A stretch of 64,000 nt of DNA from Noviherbaspirillum galbum (lineage in GTDB: Bacteria; Pseudomonadota; Gammaproteobacteria; Burkholderiales; Burkholderiaceae_D), in assembly GCF_010974945.1 (NCBI RefSeq), contig NZ_JAAIVB010000052.1, positions 41,202 to 105,201 of the forward strand. The letters run 5' to 3'. This document shows positions 55,711-64,000 of this stretch, in pieces (position 1 is the stretch's first letter; the number at the start of each line of letters is the position of its first letter). A program made the translations under genes and the position numbers. The notes beneath the pieces were generated by a model, which did no database searches, was not told the DNA's origin, and saw only the letters and a list, made by a program, of their open reading frames with translations.

Positions 55711-57977
55711 CTTACCCGATCGCCGTTCGCACTCTGACCGAATTCACCGCGAAGACGGGCAGCCTCGACCTGCGTTTCACGCCCTCCCCAACCGCGCAGG
55801 AAGGCATTGCCGGCCATGCCGTCGTTACCGCCCGCCGGTCGCCCGACTACAAGAAGGAAGTGGCCCTTTCGCTGGAATACAAGCACCTTCTGGTGCGCGG
55901 CCGGGCCGATGGATATGACCCCGCCGCCAATCGCATCGAAGAGATCAAGACTTACCGCGGCGACCTCGGCCGCATGCCCGAGAACCACCGGGCGCTGCAC
56001 TGGGCGCAGGTAAAGGTCTATGGCTGGCTGCTCTGCAAGCAGATGCAACTGCAGGAAGTGACGCTCGCGCTGGTGTATTACGACATCGGCAGCCAGCGGG
56101 AAACCGTGCTCGAAGAGCGCTACGGCGCGGAGGCGCTGCAGCAATTCTTCGAAGAACAATGCGAACGGTTTCTCGCCTGGTCGGAACAGGAACTGGCGCA
56201 CCGCGCCGCGCGCGACGCGATGCTGACGGCCTTGCGCTTTCCGCACGCAGACTTTCGGCCAGGGCAGCGCCACCTCGCGGAATCGGTCTACCGCGCGGCG
56301 AGCGCCGGGCGGTGCCTCGTGGCCGAAGCGCCGACCGGCATCGGGAAAACCGTCGGTGCCCTCTTCCCGATGCTCAAGGCCTGTCCGGGCCAGCAGCTCG
56401 ACAAGGTGTTCTTCCTGACAGCGAAAACCTCGGGGCGCAGCCTTGCGCTCGAAGCAGTCGGCAAGCTGCGCGCCAGCGAGACTGTCTTTCCCTTGCGCGT
56501 TCTGGAGATGGTAGCCCGGGACAAGGCGTGCGAACATCCGGACAAGGCCTGCCATGGCGATTCCTGCCAGCTGGCGCAGGGCTTCTATGACAAGCTGCCG
56601 CAGGCGCGGGCTGCCGCGCTGAACGTCGTTCCCCTCGACCGGCAGGCGCTTCGCGCCGTCGCCCTCGACCACGCGGTGTGTCCCTATTACCTCAGCCAGG
56701 AATTGGTACGATGGTCCGATGTCGTGGTGGGCGATTTCAATTATTTCTTCGACAGCACCGCGTTGCTTCATGGGCTGTCCGCCATCAATCAATGGCGCAC
56801 CGGCGTGCTGGTGGATGAAGCGCACAACCTGGTCGAACGCGCCCGGGCGATGTACAGCGCCTCGCTCGTCCAGGAAAGCCTTGCCGCCTTGCGGCGTACC
56901 GCTCCGGCCTCGGTCAAGGGAGCTTTGGACAAGCTCAACCGCCAATGGAACGGCTTGCACAAAGAGCAGGACGCATCGTATGCGGTCCAGGAAAGCCTGC
57001 CTGCGGCATTCATCCATGCCTTGCAGCAGGCGATCTCGGCAATGACCGAATACATGGCGGACAACCCGGCGCATGCCGATCCCGCTTTCCTCGACTTTTA
57101 CTTCGACGCCTTGCAATTCTCGCGTCTTGCCGACAGCTTCGACGCGCATTCTCTCTTCGACATCACGCTGCGGCAGCATGGGCGGCGGCGAACTTCCACG
57201 CTTTGCCTGCGGAACCTGATTCCCGCGCCCTTCCTGCGCCCGCGCTTCGCACAACCGCATTCGGCCACGCTGTTCTCGGCCACCATGAACCCATGGAATT
57301 TCTACCATGACATGCTGGGCCTTCCTGACAACACCGCGTACATCGAGGTCGAGTCGCCGTTCACGCCGGATCAGCTGCAGGTCCACATCCTCGACAAGGT
57401 ATCGACGCGCTATCACGACCGTGCCCGCTCGCTGTCCGACATCGTTGCCGTCATGGGAAAGCAGTTCAGGGCCAGGCCCGGAAACTATCTCGCCTTCTTC
57501 AGCAGCTTCGACTACCTCCAGCAAGTGCTGGCGGAGTTCCGCTCGCGTCACCCCGACATCACGGCATGGGAACAGACGCGGCGGATGGAAGAAGCGGAAC
57601 GCGATGCCTTCATCGGTCGCTTTACCGCCGGGGGCCAGGGCATCGGGTTCGCGGTCCTGGGCGGCGTCTTCGGCGAAGGCATCGACCTGCCGGGCGACCG
57701 GCTGATCGGCGCCTTCATCGCGACGCTGGGTCTCCCCCAGCTCAATCCGGTCAACGAACGCTTGCGTGAACGCATGCAGGCCTCCTTCGGCGCCGGCTAT
57801 GATTACGCCTACCTGTTTCCCGGGATGCAGAAGGTGGTCCAGGCGGCAGGCCGCGTCATTCGCACGCCTTCCGACCATGGCGTCGTTTACCTGATGGATG
57901 ACAGGTTCGCCCGCGCCGAGGTGCGGCGCCTGCTGCCGGCATGGTGGCAGGCGGGACGGGGACCGGATTCGAATTAG
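55707..57977 (+). CDS. Nuclease-fused DinG/XPD-family Fe-S helicase
   Basis: A 756-aa protein. Residues 1-165 look like a PD-(D/E)xK nuclease of the RecB/Cas4 type (RGRADGYDP, IEEIKTYRG, HWAQVKVYGWLL). The rest is a superfamily 2 XPD/DinG-type 5'-3' helicase: Walker A APTGIGKTVGALFP, Fe-S cysteines in ACEHPDKACHGDSCQL and HAVCPYYLSQE, the DEAH box VDEAHNLVERA, and motif VI QAAGRVIRTPSDHG. Coupled to the FAN1 gene by a 4-bp overlap, so the two probably process crosslinked or branched DNA together. Common in pseudomonads and Burkholderiales in this pairing; I read it as repair rather than defence. Confidence 0.87.
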   Translation: MTYPIAVRTLTEFTAKTGSLDLRFTPSPTAQEGIAGHAVVTARRSPDYKKEVALSLEYKHLLVRGRADGYDPAANRIEEIKTYRGDLGRMPENHRALHWAQVKVYGWLLCKQMQLQEVTLALVYYDIGSQRETVLEERYGAEALQQFFEEQCERFLAWSEQELAHRAARDAMLTALRFPHADFRPGQRHLAESVYRAASAGRCLVAEAPTGIGKTVGALFPMLKACPGQQLDKVFFLTAKTSGRSLALEAVGKLRASETVFPLRVLEMVARDKACEHPDKACHGDSCQLAQGFYDKLPQARAAALNVVPLDRQALRAVALDHAVCPYYLSQELVRWSDVVVGDFNYFFDSTALLHGLSAINQWRTGVLVDEAHNLVERARAMYSASLVQESLAALRRTAPASVKGALDKLNRQWNGLHKEQDASYAVQESLPAAFIHALQQAISAMTEYMADNPAHADPAFLDFYFDALQFSRLADSFDAHSLFDITLRQHGRRRTSTLCLRNLIPAPFLRPRFAQPHSATLFSATMNPWNFYHDMLGLPDNTAYIEVESPFTPDQLQVHILDKVSTRYHDRARSLSDIVAVMGKQFRARPGNYLAFFSSFDYLQQVLAEFRSRHPDITAWEQTRRMEEAERDAFIGRFTAGGQGIGFAVLGGVFGEGIDLPGDRLIGAFIATLGLPQLNPVNERLRERMQASFGAGYDYAYLFPGMQKVVQAAGRVIRTPSDHGVVYLMDDRFARAEVRRLLPAWWQAGRGPDSN

Positions 57978-58158
57978 CAGGATGGCAAGGCTTCGCGGTC
58001 CGCCTTCCAGCCAGTCATTGCCGCCCGCTCGCTGCCTTTCCATGAACCGGATCACCCGGCGATCCGCTTGCAAACATGAATGAACTGCAATATAAGTGGC
58101 GTCTGACCAGCCCGGCACCTGATTGGTGCAGGTACCGACTGCAAGCGAAAACGAGCTC

Positions 58159-61100
58159 ATGACCTCCCTGCTATCGCGTTCAATGATCGATATCAGCATC
58201 GCGCTGATCTGTGCCATCATTTTCGCCATCGACGCGGTGACGCCGGTCGGCGTCGCGGTCTGGGTGTTCTACCTGGTGCCGGTCGTCCTGTGCATCAGGC
58301 AGGACAACCCGCGCCTGCCCTACCTCATCGCCACCGTCGCCACGGTGCTGATCATTGCCGGCTACTTCGTGTCTCCCGCGGGACTCTCGCCCATCATCGG
58401 CATGGTCAATCGCGGACTCGGCACCATGATCCTCATCGTGGCAGCCTACCTGGTCAACGTGGTGGTCGAGGACCGTCATCGGCTTGCCCATACCTTGTGG
58501 CTGGAACAGGGCCGGTCGGCCGTGTCGCGCAGCATGATCGGCGACAGGACGATCAACGAACTGGCCAGGATGATGCTGCATGCGCTTGCCACGCACATCA
58601 ACGCACAGGTGGGCATCCTGTATCGCCTCGACGGGCAGATGCTGGTGCCGGCAGGCACGTTCGCCACGGAAGCCGGGGTCGAGAAGATGGATCCCATTGC
58701 CCTTGGGCAGGGCATTGCCGGCGAGGCAGCGCTGACCGGCGAAGCTGTCGTGCTGCATGACGTCCCGCCCGGCTACCTGCGCATCACCTCGGCGATGGGC
58801 GAGGCGGAACCCCGCCACGTGCTGGTATTTCCCGTGTTTGCCGAAAACCGCGTCACGGGCATCGTCGAATTCGGGTTCCTTCGCGAGGATGGCGACCTGA
58901 GCAAGGAAAAGGAGCTCGCCGAACTCGTCGCCGACAAGTTCGGCCTGGCGCTGCGTTCGGCGCTATATCGCGAGCACCTTCAGGAAGTGCTGGAAGAAAC
59001 GCGCCGTCAAAGCGAGGAGCTGCAGACGCAGCAGGAAGAACTGCGCGTCACCAACGAAGAATTGCACGAGCAGAGCCGGTTGCTGCAGGAATCGCAGGCA
59101 ACGCTCGAGACGCAACAGAACGAACTGGAGGAAGCAAACGTCATGCTGGCCGAGCGTAGCCAGCTGCTCGAGCGCCAGAAGGCCGACCTGCAAGCCGCAA
59201 CGGTGGAGCTGACACGCTCCAACCAGTACAAGAGCGAGTTCCTGGCGAACATGTCGCACGAATTGCGCACGCCATTGAACAGTTCGCTGATCCTCTCGCA
59301 CATGCTGGCGGAAAACAAGCCCGGCAACCTGAACCAGGACCAGGTCCGCTACGCGCGGACCATTCATTCCGCCAACCAGGACCTCCTTACCTTGATCAAC
59401 GACATTCTCGACCTGTCCAAGATCGAGGCGGGCCAGGTCGAAGTGCAGAACGAACAGGTAACGGTCGACGAACTCGCAGCCGGCATGCGGCTGATGTTCG
59501 AGCCGGTCGCAATGCAACGGCGGCTCGGCTTCGACGTCGTCGTTCACGATGGCGCTCCGGCGAGCATCGTCACGGATGCGCAGCGCCTCCAGCAGGTACT
59601 GAAGAACCTGCTCTCGAATGCGTTCAAGTTCACGCATGCCGGCCAGGTCCGGCTGGACATTGCCCGCGCCAGTGAGCAGACCGTTGCCTTTTCGGTGACG
59701 GACAGCGGAATCGGCATCGCGCCGGACAAGCAGGAAATCATCTTCGAAGCTTTCCGCCAGGCCGACGGCAGCACCGACCGGACCTATGGCGGGACCGGCC
59801 TTGGCCTGTCGATTTCACGCGAACTGGCCAGCCTCCTCGGCGGCCGCATCCGTCTGCAGAGCGAACCGGGCCGCGGCAGCGTGTTCACGCTTGAGCTTCC
59901 GGCCGAACCTGGGCAAAGACGCACCCAGCCCCGTTCCAGCCAGCCGGAACGCGCCCCTGCGCCACCGCGCGCAGCCGGCTGGCCCGGCGTGGCGCAACAG
60001 CCGCGCCAACCAATGCAAGCCGTACCGCCGCCGCGGGAAAGCGGCGCGTCATCCGCTCCGGCGCCAGATGCAGAAACCGATGCCGCGACCGATGCGGCAA
60101 GCCGGTTTGGCCGGATGATCCTGATTGTCGAGGACGATGAGAAATTCGCACAGGTATTGTGCGAACTCGTGCGCGACATGGGCTTCGATTGCATGCATGC
60201 CGCGACGGCCGGCGATGCCATCCACTTCACGGAAACACGCAAGCCGGATGCGGTGCTGCTCGACGTCGGCCTGCCCGACCAGTCAGGGCTGAGCGTGCTG
60301 GCGAGGCTGAAGCGCCAGCCTTCCACACGGCACATTCCCGTGCACATCATTTCCGTCGGCGATTATCAGCAGACGGCGCTGGAGCTTGGCGCAATCGGAT
60401 ACGCGATCAAGCCGGCCGCCAGGGAAGAAATTGCGAACGCCATCCGCAAGATCGAGGGAAGGCTGGCGCGGCGCGTCAATCGCCTCCTGATCGTGGAGGA
60501 CGATGCCACGCTGGCGGACGGGATGCGCGACATGCTCAAGGGCGAAAACACCGTGATCACGCTTGCCCGCAGCGCGACGCAGGCGCTCGAGCGCCTGGCG
60601 GAGGAAACCTTCGACTGCATGGTGATGGACCTCGGCCTGCCCGACCACTCCGGCTATGAACTGCTGGACAAGATGACCCGCAGCGGAAAGTATTCCTTTC
60701 CCCCCGTCATCGTCTACACCGGCCGGGTGCTGACCCGGGAAGAGGAAGACCGGTTGCGGCAGTACGCGCAGTCGATCATCATCAAGGGCGCGAAGTCGCC
60801 GGAACGCCTGCTGGACGAGGTCTCGCTCTTCCTGCACAGGATGGAAGAAAACATGCCCGCCAGCCAGCAAGGTGCGGCGGGACAGCCAAGACCCCGGGAT
60901 GCCGCATTCGAAGGCCGCGACATCCTGATCGTGGAGGACGACGTGCGCAACATCTTCGCCCTGACCAGCCTGCTCGAACCCCTTGGCGCGAAGCTGCACA
61001 TCGCCCGCAACGGCAAGGAAGCGCTGCGCCGCCTGGAGGGCGGTGAACGCATCGATCTCGTGCTGATGGACCTGATGATGCCGGAAATGGACGGCTTGAC

Positions 61101-61281
61101 GGCAATGCGCGAAATCCGGAAACAGGCGAGGTTCCGGAATCTTCCCATCATCGCCCTGACCGCCAAGGCCATGGCCAACGACAGGAAGGAGAGCCTCGAC
61201 GCCGGCGCCAGCGATTACATCGCCAAGCCCATCGACGTCGACAGGCTGGTCGCGCTGTGCAAGATATGGCTGCCTGCCTGA
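58159..61281 (+). CDS. Hybrid sensor kinase with GAF, coiled coil and three receivers
   Basis: A 1040-aa kinase: an N-terminal membrane region of about four helices (8-110), a GAF domain (about 140-285), a long Gln/Glu-rich coiled coil (about 290-360), HisKA with phospho-His in MSHELRTPLNSSLI (about 372), HATPase (NLLSNAFKF, DSGIGIAPD, GGTGLGLSI; to about 590), an Ala/Pro linker, and three receivers with phospho-Asp in AVLLDVGLPD, CMVMDLGLPD and LVLMDLMMPE. Start at 58159 is preferred over a TTG at 58123. It heads an operon with cheR, cheB and a REC-kinase, a layout common in stress or chemosensory-like phosphorelays of beta-proteobacteria. Confidence 0.88.
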   Translation: MTSLLSRSMIDISIALICAIIFAIDAVTPVGVAVWVFYLVPVVLCIRQDNPRLPYLIATVATVLIIAGYFVSPAGLSPIIGMVNRGLGTMILIVAAYLVNVVVEDRHRLAHTLWLEQGRSAVSRSMIGDRTINELARMMLHALATHINAQVGILYRLDGQMLVPAGTFATEAGVEKMDPIALGQGIAGEAALTGEAVVLHDVPPGYLRITSAMGEAEPRHVLVFPVFAENRVTGIVEFGFLREDGDLSKEKELAELVADKFGLALRSALYREHLQEVLEETRRQSEELQTQQEELRVTNEELHEQSRLLQESQATLETQQNELEEANVMLAERSQLLERQKADLQAATVELTRSNQYKSEFLANMSHELRTPLNSSLILSHMLAENKPGNLNQDQVRYARTIHSANQDLLTLINDILDLSKIEAGQVEVQNEQVTVDELAAGMRLMFEPVAMQRRLGFDVVVHDGAPASIVTDAQRLQQVLKNLLSNAFKFTHAGQVRLDIARASEQTVAFSVTDSGIGIAPDKQEIIFEAFRQADGSTDRTYGGTGLGLSISRELASLLGGRIRLQSEPGRGSVFTLELPAEPGQRRTQPRSSQPERAPAPPRAAGWPGVAQQPRQPMQAVPPPRESGASSAPAPDAETDAATDAASRFGRMILIVEDDEKFAQVLCELVRDMGFDCMHAATAGDAIHFTETRKPDAVLLDVGLPDQSGLSVLARLKRQPSTRHIPVHIISVGDYQQTALELGAIGYAIKPAAREEIANAIRKIEGRLARRVNRLLIVEDDATLADGMRDMLKGENTVITLARSATQALERLAEETFDCMVMDLGLPDHSGYELLDKMTRSGKYSFPPVIVYTGRVLTREEEDRLRQYAQSIIIKGAKSPERLLDEVSLFLHRMEENMPASQQGAAGQPRPRDAAFEGRDILIVEDDVRNIFALTSLLEPLGAKLHIARNGKEALRRLEGGERIDLVLMDLMMPEMDGLTAMREIRKQARFRNLPIIALTAKAMANDRKESLDAGASDYIAKPIDVDRLVALCKIWLPA

Positions 61282-61305
61282 ACCGAAACGAGAGCGGACC
61301 TTCCC

Positions 61306-62124
61306 ATGATCGATCCGGATTTCGACATCGAACTCAAGCTGCTGCTTGAAGGCGTCTACCTAAAATACCAGCAGGACTTCCGTCAGTACAGCGTTGCCTC
61401 GATGCGCCGCAGGATGCGCGCGGCCGTGGACAGGTTCGATTGCAAGACGCTCTCCCAGCTGCAGGACAGGGTGCTGCATGAGCCTGCCGTGTTCGCGCAG
61501 ATGCTGCGTTACTTCACCGTGCAGGTCAGCGAAATGTTCCGCGATCCGCCGTACTTCAAGGCGATCCGGGAACTGGTCATCCCCGAGCTGCAGACCCATC
61601 CCACGTTCAAGATCTGGGTCGCCGGCTGCAGCACCGGCGAGGAAGTCTGGTCGCTTGCCATCCTGCTCGACGAGGAGGGATTGCTCGAACGCGCCCTCAT
61701 CTATGCCACCGACATCAATCCGGAAGCCTTGAGGAAGGCTGGCGAGGGCATCTACGACCTCGACCGCATCTCCCAGTTTTCCAGCAATTACATCGCTGCC
61801 GGAGGAAAGGCATCGTTGTCCGACTATTTCACCATCGCATACGACAAGGCAATCATTCCCCAACGCTTCAAGAGCCAGGTCGTGTTTTCCGATCACAGCC
61901 TGTCGACGGACAGCGTGTTCTCGGAAGTCCATTTCGTGTCATGCCGAAATGTGTTGATCTACTTCAATAGGGAATTGCAGAACCGGGCGATCGGTTTGTT
62001 TTACGATTCTCTTTCTCACCGCGGAATGCTTGGCCTGGGAAACAAGGAATCTCTGCAGCTGACTTCCTTCGCCGACCGCTTCAAGGAAATTGCCCGCGAG
62101 GAGCGGCTGTACCAGCGAACCTGA
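61306..62124 (+). CDS. cheR: CheR-type protein-glutamate methyltransferase
   Basis: A 272-aa SAM-dependent enzyme that methylates glutamates of chemoreceptors. N-terminal helical domain (FRQYSVASMRRRMRAAVDRF), SAM-binding VAGCSTGEEVWSLAILL, YATDINPEALRKAGEGIYDL, and the late block FVSCRNVLIYFNRELQ. No chemoreceptor, CheA or CheW gene is in the window; instead it lies 24 bp after the triple-receiver kinase gene. Its substrate may therefore be a kinase or a distant receptor. Confidence 0.92.
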   Translation: MIDPDFDIELKLLLEGVYLKYQQDFRQYSVASMRRRMRAAVDRFDCKTLSQLQDRVLHEPAVFAQMLRYFTVQVSEMFRDPPYFKAIRELVIPELQTHPTFKIWVAGCSTGEEVWSLAILLDEEGLLERALIYATDINPEALRKAGEGIYDLDRISQFSSNYIAAGGKASLSDYFTIAYDKAIIPQRFKSQVVFSDHSLSTDSVFSEVHFVSCRNVLIYFNRELQNRAIGLFYDSLSHRGMLGLGNKESLQLTSFADRFKEIAREERLYQRT

Positions 62125-62131
62125 TCAATCT

Positions 62132-62719
62132 ATGCACCGTCAGCACTCCAAGTTTGATGCCGTCGTGATTGGCGCCTCCGCCGGCGGCGTCGAAGCCTTG
62201 CTGACGCTTCTGGAAGACTTGCCCGAATCGTTTCCTGCCGCGGTGCTGATCGTTCTCCATCTTCCCGCCGATTGCCGCAGCGTGCTTGCGAGCGTCTTGT
62301 CCAATCGCTGCAGCCTGCCGATCAAAGAAGCTCAGGACAAGGAAGACATCGTACCGGGGCGCGGCTATGTCGCGCCTCCCGACTACCACCTGCTGGTCGA
62401 ACCGGACCGCAGCCTGTCCTTGTCGCAGGACGAAGCGGTGCATTTCAGCCGCCCCTCCATCGATTTGCTGTTCGAATCCGCCGCCTGGGTGTACCGTGAA
62501 CGTCTGCTGGGCATCGTGCTGACCGGCGCGAACCAGGACGGCAGCGCGGGCCTGAAGGCGATCAGCGAGCATGGCGGAACGACGTGGGTGCAGGAACCGG
62601 CCGATGCGCTGGCAACGATCATGCCGCAGGCAGCCATCGATGCGGCGGCGCCGGACAGCGTGCTCACGCTGGAAGCCATGAAGCAGAAACTGAAGCGCCT
62701 GGACCGGGCCGAACGATGA
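62132..62719 (+). CDS. cheB: Receiver-less CheB-type methylesterase
   Basis: A 195-aa protein containing only the CheB catalytic domain. Triad blocks are GASAGGVEAL (Ser), LIVLHLPADCRS (His) and LTGANQDGSAGLKAI (Asp). Canonical CheB has an N-terminal receiver that this protein lacks, so its activity is not under direct phosphorylation control. It starts 7 bp after cheR, and its stop overlaps the next gene (ATGA), indicating coupling. The partner CheR immediately upstream presumably works on the same substrate. Confidence 0.92.
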   Translation: MHRQHSKFDAVVIGASAGGVEALLTLLEDLPESFPAAVLIVLHLPADCRSVLASVLSNRCSLPIKEAQDKEDIVPGRGYVAPPDYHLLVEPDRSLSLSQDEAVHFSRPSIDLLFESAAWVYRERLLGIVLTGANQDGSAGLKAISEHGGTTWVQEPADALATIMPQAAIDAAAPDSVLTLEAMKQKLKRLDRAER

Positions 62720-63852
62720 CGAGCTTAGAACACATGCACGCGGACGACGTCGTGAACCTGCTGGTGGTCGACGACATCCAGTACAACCTCGACGCGATGG
62801 AAGCCCTGCTTTCACAGCCGGGCATACGCATCCTGCAGGCCCGTTCCGGAGAAGAGGCGCTCGAGCTGCTCCTGACCCATGAGGTCGCGCTTGCCCTGCT
62901 GGACGTCAACATGCCTGGCATGAATGGCTTTGCCCTGGCCGAACTGATGCGGGGTAATTCCAGGACCCGGCACATTCCGCTGATCTTCGTGACGGCGGCT
63001 CTGCACGAACCTGGCAGGACCTTCGCCGGCTACCAGAGCGGCGCTGTCGATTTCCTGAACAAGCCCTTTCCCCCGGAAATCCTGCTCAGCAAGGTCAGGA
63101 TCTTCATCGAGATGTACCGGCAAAAGAAACTGCTGGGGCAAAAGATCGCGGAGTTGCAGGATGCCCTGCACATCAACGAGCTGTTCGTCGCGGTGCTCGG
63201 GCATGATCTGCGCACGCCGCTGGCCGCCGCCATTCATGGTGCGGAACTCGTCGAGGTGTTGTCGACCGACGAAAAGATCACTGCCGCGGCGCAACGCATC
63301 AAGGCATGCGGCATGCGCATGGAGAGCATGGTGAACCGCTTGCTCGATACCGCCTTGATCCGCTCCGGCCGCCTGGAAATCATGTCCGCACCTGGAAATT
63401 ACCGCGACGTCGCGGCGGCGGTCATCGAAGAATTCAAGGGCAGCCACCACGGGACCGCGATCGGCTTGTCGGATCAAGGCGACATGGCTGGAGAATTCGA
63501 TCCGGACCGCATGGCGCAGGTATTGTCCAACCTGATCGGCAACGCCATCAAGCACGGCATCGCTCATGCCCCGGTGACAGTCCGCATTGATGGCATGCGC
63601 CACGACCGCATATGCCTGGAAGTATGCAATGCCGGAGAGATTTCGCCGGATCGCGTGGAGGATGTATTCCAGCCGTTTCAGTCAGGCCGGCAAAACCGCA
63701 CCGCGTCGGCGGGACTGGGGCTGGGGCTGTATATCGTCAAGAGCTTCGTGGAGGCCCACGGCGGCGAGATCACGGTTCGATCTTCCCCGGAAGACGGCAC
63801 GACGTTCTGCGTCGACATTCCGCGCCGCGTCGCTGGCAGCCTGGCAAGGTAA
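62716..63852 (+). CDS. Receiver-histidine kinase
   Basis: A 378-aa soluble protein: a receiver (12-130; LLVVDDIQYNLDAM, phospho-Asp in LALLDVNMPGMNG, Lys in LNKPFPPE), then HisKA with phospho-His in VLGHDLRTPLAAAI (about 163) and HATPase (NLIGNAIKH, ASAGLGLGLYIVKSF) to the end. It is likely driven by phosphotransfer from the upstream hybrid kinase. Last gene of the kinase-cheR-cheB operon, overlapping cheB by 4 bp. Confidence 0.9.
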   Translation: MTSLEHMHADDVVNLLVVDDIQYNLDAMEALLSQPGIRILQARSGEEALELLLTHEVALALLDVNMPGMNGFALAELMRGNSRTRHIPLIFVTAALHEPGRTFAGYQSGAVDFLNKPFPPEILLSKVRIFIEMYRQKKLLGQKIAELQDALHINELFVAVLGHDLRTPLAAAIHGAELVEVLSTDEKITAAAQRIKACGMRMESMVNRLLDTALIRSGRLEIMSAPGNYRDVAAAVIEEFKGSHHGTAIGLSDQGDMAGEFDPDRMAQVLSNLIGNAIKHGIAHAPVTVRIDGMRHDRICLEVCNAGEISPDRVEDVFQPFQSGRQNRTASAGLGLGLYIVKSFVEAHGGEITVRSSPEDGTTFCVDIPRRVAGSLAR

Positions 63853-63878
63853 GAAGGCAGGGGCCAGGCTATAAATAC

Positions 63879-63888
63879 TACAGCTGTA
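63879..63888. promoter_or_regulatory. Short palindrome in the promoter region of the last gene
   Basis: TACAGCTGTA is a perfect 10-bp palindrome in an AT-rich patch (ATAAATAC before it, AGTATGC after) about 60 bp before the next start. A regulatory role is a guess. Confidence 0.25.
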
Positions 63889-63948
63889 AGTATGCGGAAT
63901 GAGTGAGACGAAATCGTGTCCAAGCCTTTGTTGATGGAGGGTACGGCC

Positions 63949-64000
63949 ATGGACGAGGTCGCAAGGCAGTATGTCGAGCTGGGCGAAGGCTGGCGGGACG
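63949..64000 (+). CDS. Start of an unidentified gene (partial, truncated by window end)
   Basis: An ATG at 63949 with GGAGGG 7 bp upstream opens a frame to the window end (MDEVARQYVELGEGWRD). An in-frame GTG at 63916 is an alternative start. Seventeen codons are too few to name it. Confidence 0.45.
   Translation, partial: MDEVARQYVELGEGWRD

Noticed and set aside
53995..57977. Nuclease-helicase pair as a phage-defence system
   Set aside because: The VRR-NUC protein aligns with FAN1 repair nucleases and the helicase with DinG; there is no defence-island context (no toxin, restriction or retron genes around). Repair is the simpler reading.
55296..58229. Minus-strand open frame of 977 codons over the nuclease-helicase genes
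   Set aside because: Antisense shadow of the FAN1 and DinG-like genes, with no recognisable motif and no ribosome site.

Overview
The window is a 64 kb, GC-rich, densely coded chromosomal stretch with short intergenic gaps. I see no transposase, phage gene, CRISPR array, rRNA or tRNA. Gene content points to a betaproteobacterium of the order Burkholderiales, most likely Oxalobacteraceae (Herbaspirillum or Noviherbaspirillum type). The pointers are the ureide locus with membrane urate hydroxylase, PHB-depolymerase-type esterase, sdhCDAB layout, many GGDEF and hybrid-kinase proteins, and REP-like GTCATCCCCGC elements. That taxonomic call is inference from family resemblance, not a database hit.

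Layout. 1-12.3 kb: the end of a two-subunit molybdenum hydroxylase (iorAB type), a DHA2 drug exporter, a ferritin-like protein, an unrecognised protein, a CDF metal exporter, a Lys/Ala-rich protein, a membrane diguanylate cyclase, a SAM methyltransferase, an outer-membrane beta-barrel-like protein and a CynX-type MFS carrier. 12.4-23.2 kb: a purine (urate/ureide) catabolic locus with an allantoate amidohydrolase, a HAL/TAL-type ammonia-lyase, two FCD-type GntR regulators, a LysR regulator, OHCU decarboxylase, PuuE allantoinase, an NCS2 permease, HIU hydrolase and the membrane urate hydroxylase PuuD. The sequence ATTGTNNACAAT occurs at four places in the locus and looks like a shared GntR operator. 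The locus ends in a structured, AT-rich, possibly non-coding RNA with a terminator.

23.3-40.7 kb: an unknown small protein, a divergent Hfq paralogue, two GGDEF proteins around a TetR gene with a clear palindromic operator, an SGNH hydrolase with a small membrane protein and an oversized apolipoprotein N-acyltransferase-like protein, a PAS hybrid kinase, YeaQ- and YihY-family membrane proteins, a bacteriophytochrome kinase and gamma-glutamyltranspeptidase.

40.9-46.1 kb: a DSF-type quorum-sensing cluster: a REC-EAL phosphodiesterase, an RpfC-like hybrid kinase, a heme-oxygenase-fold di-metal protein and an RpfF-like DSF synthase. The REC-EAL protein sits where RpfG (REC-HD-GYP) would be in Xanthomonas, and the di-metal oxidase-like gene has no counterpart in the classical rpf locus. 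This is the most interesting system in the window.

46.2-64 kb: a PHB-depolymerase-family esterase with a ribbon-helix-helix regulator, a LysR gene divergent from sdhCDAB, panE, a repeat-rich 0.5 kb gap, a FAN1-type nuclease translationally coupled to a nuclease-fused DinG/XPD helicase (possible LexA box upstream), then a signalling operon of a triple-receiver hybrid kinase, CheR, receiver-less CheB and a REC-histidine kinase. A further gene begins at the right edge.
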